Shown in pieces: positions 17,985-25,620 of a DNA stretch of 64,000 nt. Position numbers and translations under genes: made by a program. The notes beneath the pieces are model-generated. The model searched no databases. It was given only the letters and a program-made list of their open reading frames with translations, and had not been told where the DNA came from. Source of the DNA: Psychrobacter raelei. Lineage in GTDB: Bacteria; Pseudomonadota; Gammaproteobacteria; Pseudomonadales; Moraxellaceae. Numbering within the stretch: position 1 is the stretch's first letter; every line of letters starts with the position of its first letter. Where the stretch lies: positions 620,001 through 684,000 of the forward strand of contig NZ_CP093310.2 of the NCBI RefSeq assembly GCF_022631235.3. The letters run 5' to 3'.

Positions 17985-18218
17985 ATGAAAATTAGCAAAA
18001 TGCGTAAAGTGTTTCCTTTCTATGAACAACATGGAAACTTGGTTTATATTGGCGGTGTGCAACGTAAACTAAGACCAGATGAAGAAAATTTGCTTTTTCG
18101 AGTCTTGCTTAGTCGAAAACTAAATAGGCTTGGTAAACAACTTGGTGAAGCAGCAAAAGCAATGAGCCTAGCAGGAATAGGTAACCGCCGTCAGTCGGAT
18201 ACTGAACAATCAAACTAA
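17985..18218 (+). CDS. Small hypothetical basic protein
   Basis: A 77-residue, arginine- and lysine-rich protein I do not recognise. The ATG at 17985 follows TTGGGGGTAG. It carries the motif-like stretch VQRKLRPDEENLLFRVLLSRKLNRLGKQLGEA, which reads as two amphipathic helices and could bind nucleic acid. It lies between the small ORF at 17719 and the HU gene, all in one direction. Confidence 0.65.
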   Translation: MKISKMRKVFPFYEQHGNLVYIGGVQRKLRPDEENLLFRVLLSRKLNRLGKQLGEAAKAMSLAGIGNRRQSDTEQSN

Positions 18219-18234
18219 ACTAAGGAATAAGACA

Positions 18235-18507
18235 ATGATCAAACAAGATTTAATCAACAAAATGGCAGATGGAGCAGGTATTAATAAGAAGCAGGCACAC
18301 GCTGCACTACAAGCCTTTGAACATGGCGTAACAGAAGCATTGGCAAATGGTGATAATGTTCAAATGGTTGGCTTTGGTACCTTTAGCACTGCCAAGCGTA
18401 AAGCGCGCCCAGGTCGTAACCCTAAAACTGGCGAACCTTTACAGATCCCTGCAAAGACAGTTGTCAGATTTAAAGCTGGTAAGGGATTGGATGAAGCGGT
18501 TAACTGA
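18235..18507 (+). CDS. Phage-encoded HU-family DNA-bending protein
   Basis: A 90-residue HU/IHF-type protein. It starts MIKQDLINKMADGAGI, has the hallmark GFGTFS, and the arm RKARPGRNPKTGE with the intercalating proline. HU bends DNA without strong sequence preference. It is a host factor needed to assemble the Mu transpososome, so a phage copy at the end of the early region may make transposition independent of host supply. It is the last gene before the first late promoter. Confidence 0.93.
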   Translation: MIKQDLINKMADGAGINKKQAHAALQAFEHGVTEALANGDNVQMVGFGTFSTAKRKARPGRNPKTGEPLQIPAKTVVRFKAGKGLDEAVN

Positions 18508-18518
18508 TAATCTCTTTT

Positions 18519-18566
18519 AATCAGTAAACCAGTTTAATAACCTTACAGCTATGCACTAGATAAACT
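18519..18566 (+). promoter_or_regulatory. Late promoter 1 (lysis and packaging)
   Basis: The box AATCAGTAAA-N4-TTTAATAACC at 18519-18542, then 18 bases, then TAAACT (18561-18566) as the -10. The same box, at the same distance, precedes three other late units. It has no good -35, as expected for activator-dependent Mu-type late promoters. The predicted start is near 18573. Confidence 0.72.
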
Positions 18567-18597
18567 CTAACTAATACACATTAGTTAGAGTTTTTTT
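18562..18597 (+). terminator. Terminator overlapping late promoter 1
   Basis: The 13-bp arms AAACTCTAACTAA/TTAGTTAGAGTTT, a 6-base loop and seven Ts lie directly before the endolysin ATG. It would stop early transcripts after HU. Transcripts begun at the overlapping late promoter lack the left arm and should escape. Confidence 0.8.
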
Positions 18598-19191
18598 ATG
18601 CCTAAAAAAATCACCCTTGAACAAATCCGAGAGTCTGCCAAAGGCTTGGGCGTTGAAACAGCCGTATTGTTAGCCGTGCGTGATGTTGAGTGTCCTGAAA
18701 GCGGATTTAATGCTGATGGCTCACCTGTCATCTTATTTGAGCCGCATGTGTTTTGGCGCGAGCTTGGCAAGGTCTATTACTACACCAAGCGCAAGCAAAT
18801 GCGTGACCTATTCCCTGATATCTGCTATCCATCTTGGCGCAAATCTGCCTATAACGTACGCCCTTCACACCAAAAGCTATATGTTGCATCCGTGCTGCAT
18901 TGGGATGCTGCTCATGCGTCCTGCTCTTGGGGTTTGGGTCAAGTGATGGGTAATAACTGGAAGGACTTGGGCTATGCATCGCTTAAAGAATTTGTGGATG
19001 CCATGCATGAGTCTGAGGCTAAGCAGTTAGATGCGATGTGCCGATTTATCAAAGCAAATAACCTCGTTGATGAGCTACAACGTCATGACTGGGCGGGCTT
19101 TGCACGAGGGTATAACGGTAGCGGGTATCGTAAAAACAAATACGATGAAAAGCTTGAGGCTGCATACAACAAGCATAAGCACACTAAATAA
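18598..19191 (+). CDS. Endolysin, N-acetylmuramidase domain
   Basis: A 197-residue endolysin of the N-acetylmuramidase (DUF3380) family, which hydrolyses the glycan strands of peptidoglycan. Glu31 in VRDVECPESGF is the likely catalytic acid. Later family stretches are SWGLGQVMGNNW and WAGFARGYNGSGY. No signal peptide or membrane segment is seen, so release should depend on the holin encoded next. It is the first gene of the first late unit. Its start codon follows a T-run without a convincing ribosome site. Confidence 0.9.
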   Translation: MPKKITLEQIRESAKGLGVETAVLLAVRDVECPESGFNADGSPVILFEPHVFWRELGKVYYYTKRKQMRDLFPDICYPSWRKSAYNVRPSHQKLYVASVLHWDAAHASCSWGLGQVMGNNWKDLGYASLKEFVDAMHESEAKQLDAMCRFIKANNLVDELQRHDWAGFARGYNGSGYRKNKYDEKLEAAYNKHKHTK

Positions 19192-19202
19192 AGGGCATTA
19201 AA

Positions 19203-19385
19203 ATGGATAGACAAGACAGTATTATATTTCCGATTATCCGTTATTCACTTATCGGCCTTGGTACTAACTTGGTGCAAAGCGGTGTGCTCAATGCAGAACA
19301 GCTGGAAACAGCAGTCGGGGCATTGATTACATTGGGTGCAACGGCGTGGTTAGTCTTTAACAAAACATATAGACACAAAAAGTGA
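19203..19385 (+). CDS. Pam3-gp28-like holin
   Basis: A 60-residue membrane protein resembling Pam3-gp28 type holins: a hydrophobic segment (IIRYSLIGLGTNLV), a short polar turn with LNAEQLETAVGAL, a second hydrophobic segment (ITLGATAWLVF) and a basic tail. Holins form inner-membrane lesions that release the endolysin. The position, 11 bases after the endolysin, supports the call. No Rz/Rz1 pair was seen nearby. Confidence 0.75.
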   Translation: MDRQDSIIFPIIRYSLIGLGTNLVQSGVLNAEQLETAVGALITLGATAWLVFNKTYRHKK

Positions 19386-19391
19386 TTGACT

Positions 19392-19613
19392 ATGGATAAC
19401 GTCGATATTGCACAACGACAGCAAGATATTATGCTGGCACACCAATTAGCTAAAGCAAAGGCGCAAATACAGCCACTAACAGCCCATAATCAAACCAGTG
19501 ACGGTGACTATGAGTGTATTGACTGCGGTGAGCTTGTAGAGCTACCACGAGTGAAGCTTGGGCTGACTTTACGCTGTATTGGTTGCCAGAAAGTCTATGA
19601 AAAAAAAGGATAG
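19392..19613 (+). CDS. DksA/TraR-type C4 zinc-finger protein
   Basis: A 73-residue protein with a helical N-terminal half and a C-terminal four-cysteine zinc finger (Cys42, Cys45, Cys62, Cys65). It resembles the short TraR/phage DksA family, which binds the secondary channel of RNA polymerase and alters promoter use without ppGpp. Such genes are common in transposable and P2-like phages. The ATG at 19392 is preferred to a TTG two codons upstream. Confidence 0.85.
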   Translation: MDNVDIAQRQQDIMLAHQLAKAKAQIQPLTAHNQTSDGDYECIDCGELVELPRVKLGLTLRCIGCQKVYEKKG

Positions 19614-19616
19614 CTG

Positions 19617-19964
19617 GTGCGACAAATCTTTGAATACATTACAGCTCATTGGGCAGTGTTTTTGACACTATGCGGCACAATCAGCTCTATTATCTATCTG
19701 ATATTAGACGCACGCTATGCACGCAAAATAGAGATAAAAAAAGGTCTGGACTACCTACAGCTAAAATTTGACGAAGTAGAAAATCGCGTCGATAAAGTTG
19801 AGCAGGATCTTCAGCATTTGCCAAGCGCCAAAGATGTTGTGGCACTGCAAGTGGCAATTAAAGAAATGAGAGGCGAAACCTATGCACTGCGTTCAAGCAT
19901 AAAGGGGTTGTCTCGATTGGTTGATCTATTAGTAGAAAAAGAAGTAAACAAAGGGGATAAATAG
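19617..19964 (+). CDS. DUF2730 (Mu gp25-like) protein
   Basis: A 115-residue protein with one N-terminal membrane segment (WAVFLTLCGTISSIIYLIL) and a long helical, coiled-coil-like remainder. This is the layout of the DUF2730 family, the Mu gp25 equivalent found before the packaging genes. It starts with GTG at 19617, with AAGGA inside the end of the previous gene. The architecture could suit a spanin-like or lysis accessory, but the role is not established. Confidence 0.75.
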   Translation: MRQIFEYITAHWAVFLTLCGTISSIIYLILDARYARKIEIKKGLDYLQLKFDEVENRVDKVEQDLQHLPSAKDVVALQVAIKEMRGETYALRSSIKGLSRLVDLLVEKEVNKGDK

Positions 19965-19965
19965 C

Positions 19966-20265
19966 GTGACAAATTTAATCATAGCAGATCAACGGCTTGC
20001 GTTATTGCAGTCTTTAGTTGCTTGTAACAACGATGCGAATCAAAACATCCTGCAAACCTGCCTTGCTCAGTACGGCCATAATATCAGCATGGATTTGGTA
20101 CGTAATCACATGCTGTGGCTTGAGGAGCAAGGTCTGGTTAAGAATAATCATCTTGATATCACTGGTACTGACTTGCTGGTGGCAACAATCACCCAGCGCG
20201 GCCTTGATGTGACCAACGGTGTCAGCGTCGTTGATGGTGTAAAAAAGCCTAATCCACGCTATTAG
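19966..20265 (+). CDS. VpaChn25_0724-like phage protein (Mu gp26 position)
   Basis: A 99-residue protein shaped like a winged helix: LALLQSLVACNNDANQNILQ, then LVRNHMLWLEEQGLV, then a C-terminal TERGLDV-like TQRGLDVTNG segment. It matches the small phage family often named VpaChn25_0724, found between gp25- and gp27-type genes in Mu relatives. A DNA-binding role is likely from the fold but unproven. It starts with GTG two bases after the upstream stop. Confidence 0.78.
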   Translation: MTNLIIADQRLALLQSLVACNNDANQNILQTCLAQYGHNISMDLVRNHMLWLEEQGLVKNNHLDITGTDLLVATITQRGLDVTNGVSVVDGVKKPNPRY

Positions 20266-20273
20266 GGATAGCT

Positions 20274-20849
20274 ATGACTGACAAAACACGAGGACGTGCA
20301 AGCAAAGTGGATCTACTCCCAAGCGACATCAAAAGCCAGCTGACCATGATGCTACGTGATAAGAAACTATCACAAGCAAAAATCTTAGCTGAAATTAATC
20401 AGCTTATCTTAGATGCTGGGCTTGATGAAGAGCACTGCTTAAGCCGAAGTGGGCTTAATCGCTTTAGCACTCGCATGGAGCAGATGTCAGCCCGTATCCG
20501 TGAAAGCCGTGAAATGGCAGAGATCTGGACCAAGCAGTTTGGTGAAGCGCCGCAAAGCGACGTGGGAAAAATGCTGATGGAGTTTATTAAGCAGCTGGCA
20601 TTTGAAACCACAATGACCGTTGGTGAAAGTGAAGACGGCGTTGATATCAAGGCGCTTAATCAGTTAGCCCTTGTGGTGCAGCGTGTTGAGCAAGCTGAAA
20701 CCAGTAGCTTTAAGCGTGAGCAAGCGATACGTAAAGAGATTGCGACACTTGCTGCTGATACCGCCGAGCAAGCTGTATCAGAAGCTGGATTGTCTGCTGA
20801 TACGGTCAAAATGATTAAACATCAAATCCTTGGTATCGCTAATGACTAA
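20274..20849 (+). CDS. DUF3486 protein (Mu gp27-like, putative small terminase)
   Basis: A 191-residue helical protein of the DUF3486 family, starting RGRASKVDLLPSDIKSQL and containing SGLNRFSTRMEQM. In Mu this position (gp27) precedes the large terminase, and it is regarded as the DNA-recognition partner in packaging. It overlaps the terminase gene by eight bases, which suggests coupled translation of the two subunits. Confidence 0.87.
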   Translation: MTDKTRGRASKVDLLPSDIKSQLTMMLRDKKLSQAKILAEINQLILDAGLDEEHCLSRSGLNRFSTRMEQMSARIRESREMAEIWTKQFGEAPQSDVGKMLMEFIKQLAFETTMTVGESEDGVDIKALNQLALVVQRVEQAETSSFKREQAIRKEIATLAADTAEQAVSEAGLSADTVKMIKHQILGIAND

Positions 20850-22479
20850 TGCCGTTACAGAGCGCCCACTGAATCAGCTATCTAATGAGTGTCAAAACTT
20901 CTTAGATAGCTTTAGTGGGTTTAATAAAAATGATGTACTGCTCGGCTATCAAAAGCGATGGATAGCCGATGACAGTCAAATCAAGGTGGGTGAAAAATCC
21001 CGCCGTATTGGTCTAACCTGGGCGGAAGCTGCGGACAACGCCCTTGATGCTAGTATGAGCCGTACAGCGGGCGGTTGTGATACGTTTTATATCGGCTCAA
21101 ACAAAGAGATGGCACGCGAGTATATCGATGCTGTCGCTATGTGGGCCAAGGCTTACGGTTATGCTGCAAGTGAAACACAGGAAGATGTGTTTAATGATGA
21201 AGACAAAGACATCCAGGTCTTTGTGATCTATTTTGCTTCTGGCTTTAAGGTCAAAGCCCTGTCATCCAGTCCCAAAAATCTGCGTGGTATGCAAGGTAAT
21301 GTGGTTATTGATGAAGCGGCATTCCACGATAGATTTGCTGAAGTGTTAAAAGCTGCAATGGCCCTTACTATGTGGGGCAGTAAAGTCCGCATTATTTCAA
21401 CACACAATGGCGATGACAGCCCCTTTAATGAATACATTAAAGACTGCCGGTCTGGTAAAAAGCGCGGCTCTGTGCACACCATTACCATTGAAGATGCGTG
21501 TAATGATGGCCTGTATCAGCGTATTTGTCAGGTACTGGGTAAATGCCAGGTCACTGGTGGTGAGTATACGGCTGAAGGTGAACGCCAGTGGATACAAAAC
21601 CTGCTTAATGACACAGAAAGCGAGGAAGATGCTCAAGAAGAGTATATGTGTGTGCCCAAGCATGGCTCTGGTAACTGGTTAACCCGTGCCATGATTGAAA
21701 AGAACATGGATAAAGACACGCCTGTTATTAGCCTTATTAAAACAGATGACTTTAGCTTGGTTGATGAGCATATCAGACGTAGTGAAATACACGACTGGTG
21801 TGAAGAGCATTTAAAGCCACTTTTAGACGGCTTAAACCCTAATTTAAAACACTATGTTGGAGAGGATTTTGCACGTAGTAGTAACCTTACGTCAGTAAGT
21901 GTTGGCGCTGAGCAACACAATCTAGATTTAGAAGTCCAGTTTATTGTTGAGCTTGGCAAGATGCCGTATAAGCAACAAGAACAAATCATCGTTGATTATA
22001 TATTGAAGCAATTGCCTAACTTTGCTGGTGGTGCGTTTGATGCGCGTGGTAATGGTGGCTTCTTGGCTGAAGCGGCGGCGGATATGTTTGGCAGATGGGA
22101 TGAAAAAGAGCAAACGGGCTTGATTGATGAGGTGAGCTTTAGTGACCCGTGGTATCGAAACAACACCCCACCTTTAAAGTCAGCGTTAGAAGACGGCACA
22201 TTTAAGAAGATACCTAAAACAGACAGAGTATTGGCAGACTTGCGAGCATTTAGAGTGGTCAAGGGTATACCAAAGATACCGACTGCAACGGCTAGTGAGG
22301 ATAGGCAAGGCATTAAGCGACATGCTGATACCGCTATATCACTATTACTGCTACGTCATGCCCAGTTTACTATTGAAGCCAAGGTACGTGAATACGGCTA
22401 CGAGAGTGTTAAAAGCGACACTATCTATCAAGATGACGATGCCACAGAATTTTATGGATTTAAACGAGGCGTACTGTGA
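20842..22479 (+). CDS. Large terminase (Mu gp28-like)
   Basis: A 545-residue packaging motor. The ATPase domain has an atypical Walker A, KSRRIGLTWA near residues 52-61, and Walker B NVVIDEAAFHD. The nuclease domain is marked by GEDFARSSNLTSVSVG and GAFDARGNGGFLAEAA, with metal-binding aspartates. It cuts and pumps the integrated phage DNA into proheads. I use the ATG at 20842, inside the end of gp27, rather than a TTG upstream. Confidence 0.92.
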   Translation: MTNAVTERPLNQLSNECQNFLDSFSGFNKNDVLLGYQKRWIADDSQIKVGEKSRRIGLTWAEAADNALDASMSRTAGGCDTFYIGSNKEMAREYIDAVAMWAKAYGYAASETQEDVFNDEDKDIQVFVIYFASGFKVKALSSSPKNLRGMQGNVVIDEAAFHDRFAEVLKAAMALTMWGSKVRIISTHNGDDSPFNEYIKDCRSGKKRGSVHTITIEDACNDGLYQRICQVLGKCQVTGGEYTAEGERQWIQNLLNDTESEEDAQEEYMCVPKHGSGNWLTRAMIEKNMDKDTPVISLIKTDDFSLVDEHIRRSEIHDWCEEHLKPLLDGLNPNLKHYVGEDFARSSNLTSVSVGAEQHNLDLEVQFIVELGKMPYKQQEQIIVDYILKQLPNFAGGAFDARGNGGFLAEAAADMFGRWDEKEQTGLIDEVSFSDPWYRNNTPPLKSALEDGTFKKIPKTDRVLADLRAFRVVKGIPKIPTATASEDRQGIKRHADTAISLLLLRHAQFTIEAKVREYGYESVKSDTIYQDDDATEFYGFKRGVL

Positions 22480-24065
22480 AAGAAATAGACCCAAAAAGCC
22501 AAGCAGGCAAAAAAGTATTAGAGCAGGAAATTGCCGCCGCATCTATGACGGGTGTACGCCGTGCGTGGAATGATGACAGCATTGCAAAAGGGTTAAATCC
22601 TGTCAAGCTGGCCAATGTACTGACAGATGCTAACCAAGGTGATATATACGACTACCTAACGCTCGCTGAAGAAATGGAAGAGCGTGAGCCGCATTACGGC
22701 AGCGTAATTCGTACTCGTAAATTGGCAATTGAGGGGCTGGATAGACACGTTGAGCCTGGCAGTGATGATGAGCTGGGCCAAAAGATTGCTGATGACATCA
22801 ACAACTTAGTACAAAGCGCTGAATTTGATGACCTGATTAGCGCTTTGGTGGATGGTCTTGGTAAAGGATTTGCCGCATGTGAGGTAATGTGGCAAAACTT
22901 TAAGCCAACTACTTACAAATGGCGTGACCCTCGTTACTTTACTTATGCTGCTGATGACGCGTATACATTACGGTTACGCAATGAAGATGGTACGGCTGGA
23001 CAGCATCTGCCCGCTTATAAGTTTGTAGTACACCAGCCCAAGCTAAAAGCGGGTGTACCTATTCGTGGCGGTTTAGCACGTATGGCTGCACTTAGTTATA
23101 TGTGTAAGACGTATGCCCTAACAGATTGGATGGCGTTTTGTGAAGTGTTTGGTATGCCCATCCGTGTGGGTAAATATGGCAATGGTGCGTCTGACACTGA
23201 TAAGACAATCTTAAAGCGTGCTGTGGCAAACATAGGTACAGATGCGGCGGCCATTATCCCGGAGTCTATGCAGCTGGAGTTTATCCAAGCGGCAACCTCA
23301 ACAGGCGGTGAAAGTCTGTTTGAGAACTTGGCAAACTGGCTGGATAAGCAAATCAGTAAAGCCGTGCTTGGTCAGACGATGACCGCTGATGATGGCAGTA
23401 GCAATGCTCAAAGCCAAGTGCATAATGAAGTACGGTTGGACTTGCTAAAAGCTGATGCCAAGCAATTGGCTGCTACGATTAACCAGCAACTGATTAAGCC
23501 GTACATTGATTTTAACTATGGCGTACAAGAGGTCTATCCAAAGTTTGTCCTGCACGTACCAGAGCCTGAAGATATTGCAGGTCTAGTGAGTGGTCTTGCT
23601 CAGCTGATACCGCTTGGGCTTAAAGTGCCACAGAACTTTGTACGTGACAAACTTGGCATTCCTGATCCACAAGAGGATGAGGAGTTATTAGGAGTACCAA
23701 CGGCTCAAAATACTAATAATTTTGAACTGAATAGAAAATACGCTGAATGGGTTGCAAACGGTTATCGTGATCCAAGTGTTGCAAGCATGCACAGTGATCA
23801 CCCAAAAACCAAAGATGCTGTCATTGATGTATTAAAAGAACTCAATGGTAAGCAAGACCATGTCACTGATGATACCGACGATGACTTAGACGACTTTATC
23901 AATATGACTGAGCAATCTATTCAAGATTTGGTGACACAGCTACAAAGCGCTAATAGCTTTGATGAGATGCTAACTCTGCTTAATGATGCCCAATTAAACA
24001 CCAGTGATATTACCGATGCGCTAGCATTAGCAGGCATCAAGGCGTTTGCTGATGGGGTTAAGTAA
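22476..24065 (+). CDS. Portal protein (DUF935, Mu gp29-like)
   Basis: A 529-residue portal of the DUF935 family. Family stretches include LTLAEEMEEREPHYGSVIRTRK, RGGLARMAALSYMCK and QTMTADDGSSNAQSQVH. Twelve copies should form the ring through which DNA enters and leaves the head. It starts with GTG, overlapping the terminase stop by four bases, and its own stop overlaps the next start by one base. Confidence 0.93.
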   Translation: MKEIDPKSQAGKKVLEQEIAAASMTGVRRAWNDDSIAKGLNPVKLANVLTDANQGDIYDYLTLAEEMEEREPHYGSVIRTRKLAIEGLDRHVEPGSDDELGQKIADDINNLVQSAEFDDLISALVDGLGKGFAACEVMWQNFKPTTYKWRDPRYFTYAADDAYTLRLRNEDGTAGQHLPAYKFVVHQPKLKAGVPIRGGLARMAALSYMCKTYALTDWMAFCEVFGMPIRVGKYGNGASDTDKTILKRAVANIGTDAAAIIPESMQLEFIQAATSTGGESLFENLANWLDKQISKAVLGQTMTADDGSSNAQSQVHNEVRLDLLKADAKQLAATINQQLIKPYIDFNYGVQEVYPKFVLHVPEPEDIAGLVSGLAQLIPLGLKVPQNFVRDKLGIPDPQEDEELLGVPTAQNTNNFELNRKYAEWVANGYRDPSVASMHSDHPKTKDAVIDVLKELNGKQDHVTDDTDDDLDDFINMTEQSIQDLVTQLQSANSFDEMLTLLNDAQLNTSDITDALALAGIKAFADGVK

Positions 24066-25384
24066 TGGCAGATAAACCTTTAGATGATAAACCCAAAGTT
24101 ATCCCTCATGAAGCCATTGCTTATATTAAAAGTAAAAAGCTGGCAACCAGCTACAACTGGTCAGAGATATATGCACAACAGCATGCTTCTAAGTTCACAG
24201 TCGCTAAGATTATGGAGATGGATGTATTAGAGAATATCCATCAATCTGTGATTGATGCTGTGGCTGAGGGTCAAAGCTTTCACAGTTTTAAAAAGGGTAT
24301 TCTAGCCAGACTTGGTGAGTCTGGATGGGGTAACTTTGAGCAAGAAGATGAAGTAACGGGCGAAAAGATAACCCGATTATCCAACAGACGCTTGCGTAAA
24401 GTCTATGCAGTTAATAAGACTCAGTCTTATCACACAGGCTCTTGGCATCGATTTGAGTCTAATAAAGCCACGCACCCGTACTTACGCTATCGACTTGGGC
24501 CAAGTCGTGAGCATAGGCTAGATCATAAAGGGTTTGAAAACTTGGTACTGCCTGTTGACGACCCCTTCTGGCAGACGCATATGCCCATGAACGGCTGGGG
24601 ATGCAAATGCTGGGTGCAAAGCATCACAGCAGATAAAGCGGAGAAACTAGGCATTAGTAAAAGTCCTAGGGTTGAAGTGCATGACTGGGTGAACAAATCG
24701 ACTGGGCGTATTCATAAAGTGCCCAAGGGTATTGATCCAGGTTTTGAATATAATGTCGGTAAGCATCATGAGCATAAAGCGCTTGAGATGGTGACAGATA
24801 AGCTGTCAAAAGTGGTGACGCAAAACCCAAGCTTAGCCAATGCCACCATGACAGCCTTGCTTAATGATGCTGCTCAAAAGGCTATGATTGATAAAGTAGT
24901 ACGTGACATGGTGACTGATATTGCGGAAAACAAGCGTGCTTATGGTAATACGCTGGCAGTTGGCACTATTAAAGACGAGGTGGTCGATAAGCTAGAACAG
25001 ATGGGTAAAGCGCCGCACCATCGAATTATTGCCGTACGAGATGTGGATATATTGCATGGTTTAAGAGACAGTAAGCAGAAATTAGATAAGCATTTAGATA
25101 TAGAGTTCTGGCAAAACTTACCAATCGAGCTACAAAACCCTACCGCAATCTTATTACAGAGTAAAGAGCAACAACGGCAAAATAATGCGCTTGATACATT
25201 AGTGTTTGTTTACGCTCAACAAAATGGAAAGCTACTCATTAAAGTTGATTATGCTGTCAAAACAAAAGACAACAATGGCAAGAAAAAACAAGTTTTATTG
25301 AATTTGGTGAAAACAGGGTCGGCGTTATCTAAGGATGAGCTATCTACTTTAAAGGCGTTTGAACTACTGTGGGGAGAGTTATAG
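24065..25384 (+). CDS. Minor head protein F with C-terminal nuclease-like domain
   Basis: A 439-residue head morphogenesis protein. Residues 40-200 match the Mu gpF/SPP1 gp7 family, with the NGWGCKCWV cysteine motif. After a linker (200-285), residues about 290-439 look like the phage Barnase-EndoU-ColicinE5/D-RelE-type (PBECR) nuclease fold found at the end of many head proteins: AYGNTLAVG, H331-GLRDSKQK, EFWQNLPIELQNP, then beta strands LVFVYAQ and LLIKVDY. Such domains may be injected with the DNA. The head part is clear; the nuclease assignment rests on pattern similarity. Confidence 0.85.
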   Translation: MADKPLDDKPKVIPHEAIAYIKSKKLATSYNWSEIYAQQHASKFTVAKIMEMDVLENIHQSVIDAVAEGQSFHSFKKGILARLGESGWGNFEQEDEVTGEKITRLSNRRLRKVYAVNKTQSYHTGSWHRFESNKATHPYLRYRLGPSREHRLDHKGFENLVLPVDDPFWQTHMPMNGWGCKCWVQSITADKAEKLGISKSPRVEVHDWVNKSTGRIHKVPKGIDPGFEYNVGKHHEHKALEMVTDKLSKVVTQNPSLANATMTALLNDAAQKAMIDKVVRDMVTDIAENKRAYGNTLAVGTIKDEVVDKLEQMGKAPHHRIIAVRDVDILHGLRDSKQKLDKHLDIEFWQNLPIELQNPTAILLQSKEQQRQNNALDTLVFVYAQQNGKLLIKVDYAVKTKDNNGKKKQVLLNLVKTGSALSKDELSTLKAFELLWGEL

Positions 25385-25389
25385 GAAAA

Positions 25390-25526
25390 GATGGCGTTTT
25401 TATGTTGGGTTGGATTTGAACCAACGTCACTTGCTAACCTATTTTTGTAATACCGCCATCATAATACTACAAAACCACAGTTAACAATCCCTTCTACCTG
25501 AATTGGGCTCTACAACATAAAAACTA
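25390..25526 (-). ncRNA. tRNA-like structured RNA, minus strand
   Basis: Between 25519 and 25401 the minus strand folds as a cloverleaf. The acceptor stem is TATGTTG/CAACATA. A D-arm-like CCC/GGG has a loop containing AGGTAGA. The T-arm GTTGG-TTCAAAT-CCAAC fits the GTTCRANYC rule. A 4-bp variable hairpin (GTTA/TGAC) is present. In the anticodon position is an 11-bp stem (arms 25464-25474 and 25443-25453). Three wobble pairs are G-U on this strand but would be A-C on the other. The 10-base loop carries GATGGCG, complementary to CGCCATC just past the 3' end (25396-25390). At 119 nt it is too long for a tRNA and no CCA is encoded. A degenerate tRNA is the main alternative. Confidence 0.6.
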
Positions 25527-25532
25527 ACTAAT

Positions 25533-25560
25533 ATTATACGGCAAACCCCACTCCTATCAA
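25533..25560 (-). promoter_or_regulatory. Sigma70-type promoter for the tRNA-like RNA
   Basis: On the minus strand TTGATA (25560-25555), 16 bases, then TATAAT (25538-25533). The predicted start is near 25526, seven bases before the acceptor stem. It is close to consensus and needs no phage activator, so it may be active in the lysogen. Confidence 0.65.
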
Positions 25561-25565
25561 GTAAA

Positions 25566-25613
25566 AATCAGTAAACCACTTTAATAACCGCATCCCCGTC
25601 ATATTGCTACTCT
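25566..25613 (+). promoter_or_regulatory. Late promoter 2 (head genes)
   Basis: The box AATCAGTAAA-N4-TTTAATAACC at 25566-25589, 18 bases, then TACTCT (25608-25613) preceded by TGC. The predicted start falls on or beside the ATG of the protease gene (25621), so the transcript should be leaderless. The box lies just beyond the -35 of the divergent tRNA-like RNA promoter. Confidence 0.75.
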
Positions 25614-25620
25614 AAGCAAT

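Noticed and set aside
25401..25519. A functional tRNA gene on the minus strand
   Set aside because: The span is about 119 nt, the anticodon arm is an 11-bp stem with a 10-base loop, and the D-arm is weak. I report it as tRNA-like RNA instead.
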